Assembly (NCBI GenBank): GCA_009774535.1
Contig: VSNY01000017.1
Coordinates: 1-39,111, forward strand
Length of the DNA: 39,111 nucleotides
From: Lachnospiraceae bacterium
Lineage (GTDB): Bacteria > Bacillota > Clostridia > Lachnospirales > Lachnospiraceae
Direction of reading: 5' to 3'
Shown here: positions 1-8,453 of the stretch, piece by piece
Numbering within the stretch: position 1 is the first letter of the stretch
Layout: each line of letters opens with the position of its first letter
Notes under the pieces: generated by a model
What the model saw: the letters and a program-made list of their open reading frames with translations, nothing else
Database searches by the model: none
Told to the model about the DNA's origin: nothing
Program-made: the position numbers and the translations under genes

Positions 1-295
1 GGCTAAGAGGCGTCTTTAACTGATGGGACATATTGGAAACTAAGCTTTTTACCTGCTCTTTCTCTTTTGTCGCCAGCCCGATTTCATATGCTAATTTTTC
101 CTGGATACGCAGCGCCTGACTGGCCAGTACGGAAATCTCCCCTTCCTTTAGGTCGGAAATCCCTACCGGCTCCCTGTCAAGAACGTGTTCCAGCATCTGA
201 TTCAGCTGTCGGCAGACCCTGTGTCTTTTTCTGCGTTCAAAATATGCCCAAAAAAGACCTGCCAGCGCTCCGGCGATAAACATAACCGCTTCCAT
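1..295 (-). CDS. Sensor histidine kinase, N-terminal part (cut by window edge)
   Basis: Membrane sensor kinase expected to phosphorylate the response regulator encoded just upstream. Only the first 98 residues lie in the window. One N-terminal hydrophobic segment (about residues 4-18) is followed by a basic stretch (ERRKRHR), a linker helix, and the HisKA H-box MSHQLKTPL with phospho-accepting His at residue 91. There is almost no extracellular part, so it probably senses through the membrane or via a partner. The ATG lies 3 nt after the response-regulator stop, with AGGTG about 8 nt upstream, so the two are translationally linked. The catalytic ATPase domain lies outside the window. The H-box makes the class clear; the signal is unknown. 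Confidence 0.88.
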   Translation of the reverse strand, partial: MEAVMFIAGALAGLFWAYFERRKRHRVCRQLNQMLEHVLDREPVGISDLKEGEISVLASQALRIQEKLAYEIGLATKEKEQVKSLVSNMSHQLKTPLS

Positions 296-298
296 GTT

Positions 299-985
299 TT
301 ACACCTGTTTCCATATATAACCGATCCCATGCACCGTCTGAATATGCCGCGGATGCTTCGGATCGTCTTCGACTTTCAACCGCAGCCTGCGGATATTGAC
401 CGGCACGGCATTTTCTTCCACAAAACGGCCCTGACTGTCCCACACGTGTGAGAGAATCTGTTCCTTGGAAAGTACCTTCCCCGCATGTTCTACCAGATAA
501 GTGAGAATCTGGTACTCAATTTTGCTGCAGACAATCTCTTCTTCCTCTTTAAAAATCTGACAGCTGTTTTTATCAATCCGGATGCCGCCGGAAAGAAGCT
601 GCATCTGGGGCTTAGCCTTTTGGAGCAGTTTTTTAATCCTGGCTTTTAATACAGCCAGTGAAAACGGTTTTGACATAAAATCATCCATCCCCAATTCCAA
701 CGCCTGCACTTCGTCCATTTCCGTATCCCGGGCTGTCAGCATCAAAATCGGCAGATCCCTGATTTTTTTGACCTTCGTACAAAAGTCAAACCCGCTTCCA
801 TCCGGAAGATTACAGTCTAAAAGCACCAGATCCAAAGATTTTTCACGAAAGCTGCGCCATGCCGCTTTCTGCGTACTGGCAGTCTCTATCAGATATCCTT
901 CCGATTTTAGAGAAAAAGCAAGACCTTCGCGCAAGTCTGTATCATCTTCAACAATCAGGATTGTGGAATTTTCCATTTGCTCCAT
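299..985 (-). CDS. OmpR/PhoB-family response regulator
   Basis: DNA-binding response regulator of 228 residues. The receiver domain (about 8-120) has the acidic pair Asp14/Asp15, phospho-acceptor Asp57 (LLDCNLPDGSG), Thr84 (LTAR) and Lys106 (SKP). The C-terminal winged-helix domain (about 130-228) ends in the typical HGIGYIWK motif. The start at 985 follows GAGGG at good spacing; a longer frame back to 1057 would overlap the RNase G gene and has no ribosome binding site. It lies 19 nt after rng and 3 nt before the kinase, so rng-regulator-kinase are probably one transcript. The target genes cannot be read from the window. Confidence 0.93.
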   Translation of the reverse strand: MEQMENSTILIVEDDTDLREGLAFSLKSEGYLIETASTQKAAWRSFREKSLDLVLLDCNLPDGSGFDFCTKVKKIRDLPILMLTARDTEMDEVQALELGMDDFMSKPFSLAVLKARIKKLLQKAKPQMQLLSGGIRIDKNSCQIFKEEEEIVCSKIEYQILTYLVEHAGKVLSKEQILSHVWDSQGRFVEENAVPVNIRRLRLKVEDDPKHPRHIQTVHGIGYIWKQV

Positions 986-1004
986 GTTTCCCTCGCATTT
1001 CCTG

Positions 1005-2204
1005 TCAGAATTGTTCTGCCAGAGGTTTTTTCTGTTTTTTGCGCGTAATTTCCACAAGCCCGAGCTTGGTAAGATCTACAACAACCGCAGGCACCGGATC
1101 TTGTTTCAGCAAAGCTTTCAGATGCGTCATAAGCTGTTCGTTTAACGCATCATCATACAAATCAATAAAATCCACTACAATAATACCTGATAAATTACGC
1201 AGACGCATCTGAAAAGCAATTTCACTGGCAGCTTCCAAATTAATTTTAAAATGATTTTGCTGTTTCTCTTTTTTGGCTGTATTTCGTCCGCTGTTCACAT
1301 CAATCACGGTCAATGCTTCTGTTGGCTGGATCACGAGGTTCGCGCCGGATTTCAGCCATACCCGCTGTTTTAAGGCCGCTTCTGTCTGGCCTGCAAGATT
1401 GTAAAGCTTCGCCAGCGGAAGCAAAGGGTCCTGGTAAAGACGTACGTTGCAGGAAGCGTTTTGTGACAGCTGCGCAAAGATCTGTGGATCATCCGTAACC
1501 ACTTCTTCCAAATTGGATTTATCCGTGTCTGTCAGCATTTTTAAATAAAATGGACGTTCTTTCAAAAGGCAGGAATAAATCGTTCTGCTGGCAGCGCTTG
1601 TACATAAATGTTCATATGCTGTTTTTAACTGTGTCAGCTCTGCAAGAAGCATATTTTCATCCGCCTGTACCGCGTTCGTGCGCAGAATAAAGCCAAAATC
1701 ATCCGTCAGATGCGGATCTTCTTCCAAAAGGTTTTGTATCCATGCCTGCAAGGCTTTGCGTTTTTCACCGGATATTTTAGAGGAAATGCCAGTCTTATGA
1801 TTCGCGCTGGTCAGTACGAGATATTCGCCCGTAAAACTCAGATTCGTAGTAACGACGGCGTCTTTCGATTTCATAGCTTCCCTCGTAACCTGAACGACAA
1901 GCTCTTCTCCGGCTGCAATCGGCTTATCTGATATTTTTTTTGTAAAGATCGGATGCTTTAAATCTTCTAAGGGCAAATAACCAAGCATTCCTTTTTCAAA
2001 TTCCACAAAAGCTGCATGCAGATTGACAACAACATTTTTTACGCGCGCAATATAGATATTATTTAAGATACTTTCCGCTTCGTATGGATGAATGGAAACT
2101 TCTATCATACGTGTATCATCGTACAAAGCGCAGACCTGGTACCATGCAGCTGTCTGATGATCCGGATGCTGCAGCTGTTCGCGGGTGATCAATAGTCTTT
2201 TCAT
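1005..2204 (-). CDS. rng: Ribonuclease E/G family protein, short form
   Basis: Endoribonuclease for RNA processing and decay, 399 residues. An S1-like RNA-binding region lies near residues 30-110 (NIYIARVKNVVVNLHAAFVE). The catalytic core carries the two metal-binding Asp sites, TVIDVNSGR and VVDFIDL. The protein stops shortly after VEITRKKQKKP, so the CPxC zinc-link that follows in E. coli RNase G/E is absent, as is the C-terminal scaffold. The start is set at 2204 because GGAG lies 9 nt before that ATG; the upstream ATG at 2219 has no ribosome binding site. In related Clostridia rng usually directly follows the TIGR03960/TIGR03936 pair; here an XRE regulator and a MATE exporter lie between. 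Confidence 0.9.
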   Translation of the reverse strand: MKRLLITREQLQHPDHQTAAWYQVCALYDDTRMIEVSIHPYEAESILNNIYIARVKNVVVNLHAAFVEFEKGMLGYLPLEDLKHPIFTKKISDKPIAAGEELVVQVTREAMKSKDAVVTTNLSFTGEYLVLTSANHKTGISSKISGEKRKALQAWIQNLLEEDPHLTDDFGFILRTNAVQADENMLLAELTQLKTAYEHLCTSAASRTIYSCLLKERPFYLKMLTDTDKSNLEEVVTDDPQIFAQLSQNASCNVRLYQDPLLPLAKLYNLAGQTEAALKQRVWLKSGANLVIQPTEALTVIDVNSGRNTAKKEKQQNHFKINLEAASEIAFQMRLRNLSGIIVVDFIDLYDDALNEQLMTHLKALLKQDPVPAVVVDLTKLGLVEITRKKQKKPLAEQF

Positions 2205-2228
2205 TTTCTTATGCTCCATGTTTCTGTT

Positions 2229-2615
2229 TCAAATATTCTGAAAATATGGAAACATCGGTTTCCAAACATTGTAATAGATACGCATAGTCATTATCGTTCC
2301 GTCTGACGGAATGTCTTCCGGCCAGAGATCTGCCTCATACCTGACTCCCGCCCCGACGACCATATGATCAATGGGAACATTCAGAATCTGGCTGAGCCTG
2401 TATATGTTATCCAAACTGGGCAGTGATTTCCCGGAGAACCATGCGTAAACAGACTGAAAAGTGCCAAGATACAGCTGCTCTTGGATCATTTTGACGGTCA
2501 GGCCATGCGTGCTGCAGATCTTTTTCATCTTTTGGCCGGTCTGTACGACATCTATGCCTGCATGTTTTGGATTTATGAAGGTAAAGTTCCATATAAATTT
2601 TGTCGATATCCGCAT
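2229..2615 (-). CDS. XRE-family helix-turn-helix regulator
   Basis: Small predicted DNA-binding protein of 128 residues. The helix-turn-helix spans roughly residues 26-86: GQKMKKICSTHGLTVKMIQ, then LGTFQSVYAWFSGKSLPSLD and LSQILNVPIDHMVVG, the usual Cro/CI-like layout. The C-terminal 40 residues have no recognised domain. AAGGA precedes the ATG, and a TTGAAA-N17-TATAAT promoter lies 48-76 nt upstream. The stop is 24 nt before the preferred rng start, so rng may be expressed from the same promoter. Target genes are unknown; rng or the neighbouring exporter are possible. Confidence 0.8.
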   Translation of the reverse strand: MRISTKFIWNFTFINPKHAGIDVVQTGQKMKKICSTHGLTVKMIQEQLYLGTFQSVYAWFSGKSLPSLDNIYRLSQILNVPIDHMVVGAGVRYEADLWPEDIPSDGTIMTMRIYYNVWKPMFPYFQNI

Positions 2616-2662
2616 CTTTGTATCATTCCTTCCCTAATAGCATTCAAAGGATTCCTGATCCA

Positions 2663-2691
2663 ATTATAGCACATATGTTCTGTAATTTCAA
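2663..2691 (-). promoter_or_regulatory. Sigma-A promoter of the XRE regulator gene
   Basis: Minus-strand -35 TTGAAA (2691-2686), 17-nt spacer, -10 TATAAT (2668-2663). The spacer contains the palindrome ACATATGT (2671-2678), which could be an autoregulatory operator, though an 8-nt palindrome in AT-rich DNA can be chance. Confidence 0.75.
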
Positions 2692-2720
2692 TGAATGATA
2701 TAAGAAAACTTTAGACAAAA

Positions 2721-4055
2721 TCATCCGTACTGATAACGATTCCGGTATTTTACAAACATAAAAGCTGACAGAGCAAGCGCCATACATTCCGCCACGGGCG
2801 TTGCAAGCCAGATGCCGTTTACCCCAAGCAGCAAAGGCAGCAGGATCATCGTAAACAGCATAAATACAAATGACCGCGAAAATGCCAGAATCGCAGAAAC
2901 GACACCATTTGATAACGCCGTAAACATTCCGCTGGCAAAAATATTAAAACCAATAAACAACAGCGCGATGGTACAGATCCGGTTCCCGGTTACGGCCAAA
3001 TCATAAACCGGATGGTCCGGCCGTGCAAAGACCGACACAAGCGGACGGGTAAGGAAAAAAGAAGCTGCAGCTGTCAGAACAGAAATACCTGCGATCACTT
3101 TCAGACTAAGTGCAACGAGCTTTTTCAGCTTGTCATGGCTGCGCTCGCCATAATAAAAACTGAGCATCGGCGCAACACCATAAGAATACCCCGTATACAG
3201 AGAACTTGCAAACATCAGCACATAGGTAATAATCGTAACAGCGGCAATGCCGTCTTCTCCCACATAATGCAGCATCGTCCAGTTAAACATCATCGTAACA
3301 ATCCCTGTTACAAGTGCTGTCGCCATCTCAGAACATCCGTTTGCAGCCGCGCTTGCAAGCACGCGGAACCGAAAGACCGGCTTTTTAAAATGCAGCAGGT
3401 TTTTCCTGCTGCAGAACACAAAAAATCCTACAACAGCTGTTACAGAATATCCAAGACCCGTGGCCATCGCAGCGCCGCTGATTCCCAGGTCAAATACAGC
3501 AATCAGAACATAATCCAGCACCATATTTAAGACGCCGCCCGCTACGGAACAGGCCAAAGACAGCGCTGCTTTTTCACTTGCAATCATATACAGGGTAAAA
3601 TTATTCATCAAAAGAATGGGAACCGTAAACAGCAGGTAGCGGCTTAAATACGCCACACAGTATCCCGTCACATCCCCCGACAGGTTCATACCTGTAAATA
3701 CGGGCTCCATCACCAGATACCCCAGACCACACATCACAAAACCGGCAGCCACATTCACAAGAATCAGAAATGTAAAATCTTCCTTTGCCTCTTCGACCTT
3801 ATGCTCTCCCATTTTTCTCATAATCACAGCGCTTCCGCCAGTAGCAAGCATCGTCGAAACAGCAGTGACCAGCTGGATCACAGGAGCCGTCAGATTAATC
3901 GCAGACAGAGCGTCCGTTCCGATCAGATTTGATACAAACAGGCCGTCGACCATCGTGTAAAAAGACATAAATACCGTCATTGCAATCGTCGGGACAGCGA
4001 ACGCCAGAATATTTTTTAATGTTACAGGTTTTGAATATGCATTTTGATTTTCCAT
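2721..4055 (-). CDS. MATE-family efflux transporter
   Basis: Multidrug and toxin extrusion (MATE) exporter of 444 residues, a cation-coupled antiporter of the inner membrane. About twelve hydrophobic segments run through the protein in two six-helix halves, and the start (VTLKNILAFAVPTIAMTVFM, then TMVDGLFVSNLIGTDALSAI) is characteristic. AGGAG lies 7 nt before the ATG. The promoter has the 19-bp spacer and central dyad of a MerR-controlled gene, so it is probably drug-induced, but no MerR gene lies in the window. It interrupts the usual radical-SAM/rng cluster. The substrate cannot be predicted. Confidence 0.93.
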   Translation of the reverse strand: MENQNAYSKPVTLKNILAFAVPTIAMTVFMSFYTMVDGLFVSNLIGTDALSAINLTAPVIQLVTAVSTMLATGGSAVIMRKMGEHKVEEAKEDFTFLILVNVAAGFVMCGLGYLVMEPVFTGMNLSGDVTGYCVAYLSRYLLFTVPILLMNNFTLYMIASEKAALSLACSVAGGVLNMVLDYVLIAVFDLGISGAAMATGLGYSVTAVVGFFVFCSRKNLLHFKKPVFRFRVLASAAANGCSEMATALVTGIVTMMFNWTMLHYVGEDGIAAVTIITYVLMFASSLYTGYSYGVAPMLSFYYGERSHDKLKKLVALSLKVIAGISVLTAAASFFLTRPLVSVFARPDHPVYDLAVTGNRICTIALLFIGFNIFASGMFTALSNGVVSAILAFSRSFVFMLFTMILLPLLLGVNGIWLATPVAECMALALSAFMFVKYRNRYQYG

Positions 4056-4096
4056 AAGGTTCTCCTCTCATACCGTATTTATTTCCTGTATCCTAT

Positions 4097-4127
4097 ATAC
4101 TAAACGATACAGTAACTGTACGGTCAA
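4097..4127 (-). promoter_or_regulatory. MerR-type promoter/operator of the MATE gene
   Basis: Minus-strand -35 TTGACC (4127-4122) and -10 TAGTAT (4102-4097) are separated by 19 bp, longer than the usual 17. The spacer is filled by an inverted repeat: on the plus strand ACGATACAG (4104-4112), TAA, CTGTACGGT (4116-4124), 7 of 9 positions paired. A 19-20 bp spacer with an internal dyad is the hallmark of MerR-family promoters, where the activator twists the DNA to realign the two elements. Confidence 0.72.
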
Positions 4128-4174
4128 GAGGAAAATAAGATATTTTTAAATTAAGTTGCCTGGCATCCGGACCG

Positions 4175-4915
4175 CTATGGAATCTCCACTCCGGCCTGCA
4201 GCAACGTCTTCCGTTTCCCATCCGCATCCATATAATACACATCTTTCCGATGAATCTGCAGCGCATACGGATCATATTCCACCTGTGCAAAGCCAAAAAA
4301 CGCCTCCAAAATCAGCTCCGGCTTCACATTGTCCACGCTTCCTGTACAAACATCCAGATAAAACGCCGGATGAAACAAAAAACGTTCCTGCGGCTCTAAA
4401 ATCCGAAAATCATACACAAGCGGCTTTACATCTATGATCTTTTCACTTTTCTTTGTCTTCTTCGTCACCAGCACCTGCGCAGGCTCTTGGAAAAATTTCT
4501 GCAGCAGTCCGTTCAGCTCTGCAAAGTCCCGCATTTTTTCCGGCACTTTTGCTTCCTGTTTATACCAGGTCTCATAATCCGCCGCGCATACGACAGACAT
4601 TGCCGTCTTCTCATGATCCGCCAGCTGCACATACCCTGTAATTTCCATCCCTTCCGGCATAACGGCATTTAATGCGGCTATCGACGCCTGGGATGAACGG
4701 GATGTATGCACTTCCAGATCCAGGTATTCCCCATCGCTCGTTAATCCAACGCCAAGCGGCGCGGCAAACGACATAATCTGATGCGGTTGAAAGCCTTCAG
4801 AATAACAGACATCGATACCGCTCATGCGGATTGCTTTCTGGAAATAACGCATAATATCCAGATGTCCGATAAATTTCATTCTGCCATATTTACGGAACCT
4901 GATTCTGACCTTCAA
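4175..4915 (-). CDS. TIGR03936 family radical-SAM-linked protein (DUF2344)
   Basis: Protein of 246 residues in the DUF2344 family, found as a partner of, or fused to, the TIGR03960 radical SAM protein. The N-terminal pattern RIRFRKYGRMKFIGHLDIMR and the following SEGFQPHQIMSFAAPLGVGL are family signatures. The reaction is not known. The start is taken as TTG at 4915 because GGAGG lies about 8 nt upstream; the in-frame ATG at 4933 has no ribosome binding site. With this start it overlaps the 3' end of the radical SAM gene by 26 nt, which fits translational coupling and a shared task. Confidence 0.85.
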   Translation of the reverse strand: MKVRIRFRKYGRMKFIGHLDIMRYFQKAIRMSGIDVCYSEGFQPHQIMSFAAPLGVGLTSDGEYLDLEVHTSRSSQASIAALNAVMPEGMEITGYVQLADHEKTAMSVVCAADYETWYKQEAKVPEKMRDFAELNGLLQKFFQEPAQVLVTKKTKKSEKIIDVKPLVYDFRILEPQERFLFHPAFYLDVCTGSVDNVKPELILEAFFGFAQVEYDPYALQIHRKDVYYMDADGKRKTLLQAGVEIP

Positions 4916-6767
4916 AACAGACACCTCCTCCATATTGATTCGCCCCGCATCCGGCACACTGCATCCGGCAGTTCGGCGTTACTTTCCCCTCTTTGGAACG
5001 TTTCCATTCCCGTAAAAGATATTCCTTTGATACACCATCATCAATAAAATCCCACGGAAAAATCTCATCTTCGCCGCGTTCCCGCAGTGTGTAAAATTCC
5101 ATATCAATTCCCGCTTTTTCAAAAGCGCGCAGCCAGCGGTCATGATCGTAAAATTCCGACCAGGAATCAAACAGCGCTCCGTCTTCATATGCATATTGAA
5201 TGGCTCTGGCAATCCGGCGGTCACCTCGCGCAAACACTCCTTCCAGCACAGAAACATCGGTTTCATGCCAGTTGTATTTAAGACTTTTACGATTCAGCTG
5301 TGCTTTCACCGCATCGTTAACAACCTTCGCACGACGTTTGTATTCCTCTTTGTCATACATCCGCGCCCACTGGAACGGCGTAAATGGTTTCGGAATAAAA
5401 AAGGACGTGCTGATTGTAATCTGGCATTTTCCATTGCGCTGATCTTTGGGAATATCATAATAGCGGACTGCGATTTTATTCGCCAGTTCCGCGATCGCCT
5501 GCATATCCTCGTCGGTTTCCTGCGGCAGACCGAGCATAAAATACAGCTTAACTTTCTGCCAGCCGCCTGCAAAGGCAAGCCCGGCGCCATGCAGAATATC
5601 TTCTTCCGTCAGCCCTTTGTTGATCACGTCCCGCATCCGCTGGGAACCTGCTTCTGGCGCAAAAGTCAGGCTGGATTTGCGGATATCCTGTACTTTGCTC
5701 ATAACATCCAAAGAAAACGCGTCGATCCGCAGCGACGGCAGGGAAATATTAACGCCTTTGTCCTTATAATGGTCGATCAGGTACGTTACAAGCTCTTCCA
5801 GTCCGCTGTAATCGCTGGAACTTAACGATGTCAGCGAAATTTCATCATAGCCGGTACCAGACAGCATTTCATCCGCATACCGTTTTAACACTTCCACATC
5901 TTTTTCCCTCGTCGGACGGTAAATCTGCCCCGCCTGACAGAACCGGCAGCCGCGGATACAACCGCGCATCAGTTCCAGTACCACGCGGTCCTGCGTAATT
6001 TTTATAAACGGAACGATCGGTTTTGTCGGATAGACCGAATCAGAAAATTCCATCACCAGCTGCTTTTGCACTTTTTGCGGAACGCCAGGTGTATTTGGCA
6101 GCATACTTTGTACCGTTCCGTCTTCTTTGTAAACAACATCATATAATAGCGGCACATAAATCCCCGGAACAGATGCCGCCCGGATCAAGAACTCCCGTCT
6201 GGCCCAGCCTTCCCGCTTCGCCTGCAGATACAGGTCAAACAGCGCATCATACGAAACTTCCCCTTCTCCGATATAAAACAAATCAAAAAAATCCGCAACC
6301 GGTTCCGGGTTATAGGCGCAAGGCCCTCCTCCGATCACAAACGGCATTCCCTCCGCACGGTCCGCCGCCAATAACGGAATCTGCGCAAGATCCAGAATCT
6401 GCAAAATATTCGTATAACACATTTCATACTGAAGCGTAAGTCCGATAAAATCAAATCCGCTGACCGGGTCCTGGGATTCCAGCGCAAACAACGGGATCTG
6501 CTGCTCCTTCATCACCCGATGCAGATCCGGCCACGGGGAAAAGACACGTTCACAGTACACATCATCCCTGCGGTTAAACATATCATATAAAATTTTCATG
6601 CCAAGATGTGACATGCCAATCTCATAAACATCCGGAAAACAAAATGCAAACCGGATATCCACACTGGCAGGGTCTTTGATCACCTGATGCAGTTCCCCTC
6701 CTAAATAGCGTGCCGGTTTTTCTACACTCATTAATATTTTTTCACATAATGCCTGTTTGAATGACAT
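4890..6767 (-). CDS. TIGR03960 family B12-binding-type radical SAM protein
   Basis: Radical SAM enzyme of 625 residues. An N-terminal cobalamin-binding-like region (about 20-200; DVYEIGMSHLGMKILYDMFN) is followed by the radical SAM barrel with the cluster motif CIRGCRFCQAG (CxxxCxxC) and GLPQETDEDM. The C-terminus carries an extra Cys group (CRMQCAGCGAN and one more Cys) that could hold a second cluster or metal. The substrate is not established for this family; its regular link with DUF2344 and rng suggests an RNA-related modification, which is inference. AGGAG lies 6 nt before the ATG. It is probably transcribed with the GNAT gene 44 nt upstream. Confidence 0.9.
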   Translation of the reverse strand: MSFKQALCEKILMSVEKPARYLGGELHQVIKDPASVDIRFAFCFPDVYEIGMSHLGMKILYDMFNRRDDVYCERVFSPWPDLHRVMKEQQIPLFALESQDPVSGFDFIGLTLQYEMCYTNILQILDLAQIPLLAADRAEGMPFVIGGGPCAYNPEPVADFFDLFYIGEGEVSYDALFDLYLQAKREGWARREFLIRAASVPGIYVPLLYDVVYKEDGTVQSMLPNTPGVPQKVQKQLVMEFSDSVYPTKPIVPFIKITQDRVVLELMRGCIRGCRFCQAGQIYRPTREKDVEVLKRYADEMLSGTGYDEISLTSLSSSDYSGLEELVTYLIDHYKDKGVNISLPSLRIDAFSLDVMSKVQDIRKSSLTFAPEAGSQRMRDVINKGLTEEDILHGAGLAFAGGWQKVKLYFMLGLPQETDEDMQAIAELANKIAVRYYDIPKDQRNGKCQITISTSFFIPKPFTPFQWARMYDKEEYKRRAKVVNDAVKAQLNRKSLKYNWHETDVSVLEGVFARGDRRIARAIQYAYEDGALFDSWSEFYDHDRWLRAFEKAGIDMEFYTLRERGEDEIFPWDFIDDGVSKEYLLREWKRSKEGKVTPNCRMQCAGCGANQYGGGVCFEGQNQVP

Positions 6768-6811
6768 ATTTTTCTCCTCTCAAATCATGTGTCCTACAGA
6801 TCCGCGAATAA

Positions 6812-7273
6812 TTATACCTTTGGTTTATGGACATACATCCTTGTCAGATCCGGTTCCCCGTCTCCTTGTACCATACAAAGAAATTCCCATCCATAACGCT
6901 CATAAAAAGAACTATGATCCGTAATAAGATATAAACTGTCAATCCCTTTTTCTTTCATATCCGCACATGCATACTCCAGCAAGACGCCCGCCACTCCCTG
7001 ACACCGCTTATCCTCTTCCGTATAAACCGCGCAGATATTCGGCGCCAGATCTTTTCTGTCGTGAAAATCATTTTCCACCACGCCAAGTCCGCCGATAATC
7101 CGTTCCTCTTCCATTGCCAGATACCATTGCGGAACGGCGCCGCTGTCTGACAGGCATTCTTCCATACTTTGTGTATAAGTTTTCAAAGGGATGCCCCATT
7201 TCTCATGAAACCATTGTGCAGCCTGTTCCTTCTGATCCGGGTGGTCTGTCAATCGTATAATTTTATAATCCAT
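6812..7273 (-). CDS. GNAT-family N-acetyltransferase
   Basis: Acetyl-CoA-dependent acyltransferase of 153 residues. The acetyl-CoA-binding motif A is visible as RCQGVAGVLLEYACADMKEK, and the FYERYGWEF pattern near the end is typical of small bacterial GNATs. AGGAG lies about 7 nt before the ATG, and a good promoter (TTGCCA-N17-TATAAT) lies about 110 nt upstream. It is the first gene of a likely transcript reading into the radical SAM pair. The acceptor is unknown. Confidence 0.87.
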   Translation of the reverse strand: MDYKIIRLTDHPDQKEQAAQWFHEKWGIPLKTYTQSMEECLSDSGAVPQWYLAMEEERIIGGLGVVENDFHDRKDLAPNICAVYTEEDKRCQGVAGVLLEYACADMKEKGIDSLYLITDHSSFYERYGWEFLCMVQGDGEPDLTRMYVHKPKV

Positions 7274-7391
7274 TCTGTCATCTCCTGTTGCTTTCTATGT
7301 TCCGGCGTGTGTCTTCTGTTACTAATCAATCGCAGCCATTTAGATAACCTGTTGAACTGTTACGATAAATCGCCGCTTTTTTCTGTATGCC

Positions 7392-7420
7392 ATTATAACA
7401 GGCATTGGGGTGATTGGCAA
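7392..7420 (-). promoter_or_regulatory. Sigma-A promoter of the GNAT gene
   Basis: Minus-strand -35 TTGCCA (7420-7415), 17-nt spacer, -10 TATAAT (7397-7392), giving an untranslated leader of about 110 nt. It lies back to back with the blaI promoter about 45 bp away. Confidence 0.75.
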
Positions 7421-7464
7421 GAGTTCAGGCTTTGTTTTACAGGATTAATATATTGAAAAAGATG

Positions 7465-7498
7465 TTGACACAAAAAGTCTAATGCGGTAAACTATAAT
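7465..7498 (+). promoter_or_regulatory. Promoter of the BlaI-type repressor gene
   Basis: A perfect -35 TTGACA lies at 7465-7470. The -10 is either TAAACT (7488-7493, 17-nt spacer) or the better match TATAAT (7493-7498, but 22-nt spacer). Both are covered by the operator pair at 7476-7518, so bound repressor would block RNA polymerase. Confidence 0.65.
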
Positions 7499-7518
7499 AA
7501 AGTTTAATGCATTAGACT
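7476..7518 (+). promoter_or_regulatory. Double operator, probably for the BlaI-type repressor
   Basis: Two 18-bp elements, AGTCTAATGCGGTAAACT (7476-7493) and AGTTTAATGCATTAGACT (7501-7518), lie 7 bp apart. They are inverted copies of each other (16 of 18 match) and each is itself nearly palindromic, the right one at all but one pair. Two dyads over the promoter are the arrangement known for BlaI/MecI autoregulation, but the sequence differs from the staphylococcal TACA/TGTA operator. Confidence 0.75.
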
Positions 7519-7566
7519 CTAAAAACTTACAATGATCCATTCTTACAAGAAAGGAGGAATACTGCT

Positions 7567-7923
7567 ATGGATACACCTAAAATTTTTGAAAGTGAATACC
7601 GCTTCTGTGAAATTTTATGGGAGCATGAACCAGTAACAAGCGGTGAACTCGTACGTCTGTGCCGGGAAAAGCTGGAATGGAAGAAATCAACCACCTATAC
7701 GGTAATCAGACGCCTGACAGAACGTGGGGTACTAAAGTCGGAACATGCAATCGTTACATCACTGGTTTCCAAAGAAGAAGTGCAGTCCCAGGAAAGCGCT
7801 GAAGTTGTAGAACGTACTTTTTCCGGCTCTCTGCCAGGTTTTATTGCCGCATTTACAAGAAAAAAACCGCTGACCTCAGACGAAGCAAATGAAATCCAAA
7901 AGATTATAGATTCTTATAAATAA
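7567..7923 (+). CDS. BlaI/MecI/CopY-family transcriptional repressor
   Basis: Winged-helix repressor of 118 residues. The N-terminus (FESEYRFCEILWEHEPVTSG) and recognition region (WKKSTTYTVIRRLTERGVL) are typical of the family; the C-terminal 40 residues form the usual dimerisation helices. AAAGGAGG lies 9 nt before the ATG. In the classical system a membrane protease (BlaR1, M56) senses beta-lactam or another signal and triggers cleavage of the repressor. Here the only M56-like sequence, just downstream, is broken, so the repressor may be locked on or read another signal. No beta-lactamase is nearby. Confidence 0.9.
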   Translation: MDTPKIFESEYRFCEILWEHEPVTSGELVRLCREKLEWKKSTTYTVIRRLTERGVLKSEHAIVTSLVSKEEVQSQESAEVVERTFSGSLPGFIAAFTRKKPLTSDEANEIQKIIDSYK

Positions 7924-8014
7924 AGGATTTTCTGTAACGAACAGGAGTCGGGCTAATAACTGGCAGACTCCTGTAATGAACAGGAATCCGGAAAGGATTA
8001 AAAAGGATAAAGCA

Positions 8015-8445
8015 ATGAAACCACTATTTTTAACTATTTTGCAAATGGGAATCTCTGCCAGCTGGCTGATTCTTGCCATATCCGCAGCGCGTATCCTGTT
8101 TTCCAAAATCCCGCGAAATATGTTCTGTATCATGTGGATGCTTGTAGGTCTGCAGCTGATCTTCCCATGGAAACCACAGACGGATTTCAGCCTGCTTCCT
8201 CATAAAACAGATACTTTTTGGGAAATAGCTTCCCCGGCGCGTTCCAACCGGATACCGCAGCTGCTTATCTGCTCAATCTGCAGCTGGATTCAGCTGTAAC
8301 AATAAAAACGACAGAAAAAAACGGGGAAATATTCGTAGCAATTACCTTTTTGGAAGACGGCGGAAGCGCAAGCCTAAAAATGATCCAGCCATACGGCAAA
8401 AAAGGAATCTGGATTCCGCAGACAGATCCTGATTTTATAAACTAA
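8015..8445 (+). pseudogene. Remnant of an M56/BlaR1-like membrane sensor, middle deleted
   Basis: AAGGA precedes an ATG at 8015 whose product begins with a signal-anchor-like segment (MKPLFLTILQMGISASWLIL) and IPRNMFCIMWMLVGLQLIFP, the usual first two membrane segments of M56/BlaR1-like proteins. The frame runs out at 8299. From about 8218 the adjacent frame encodes a hydrophilic domain-like tail (LQLDSAVTIKTTEKNGEIFV to WIPQTDPDFIN) ending at 8445. The simplest reading is one sensor gene that lost its catalytic middle, including the HExxH zinc site, and its frame near 8200-8240. The assignment of the tail to the same ancestral gene is inference; two unrelated small genes are the alternative. 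Confidence 0.6.
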
Positions 8446-8453
8446 ACAGATAA

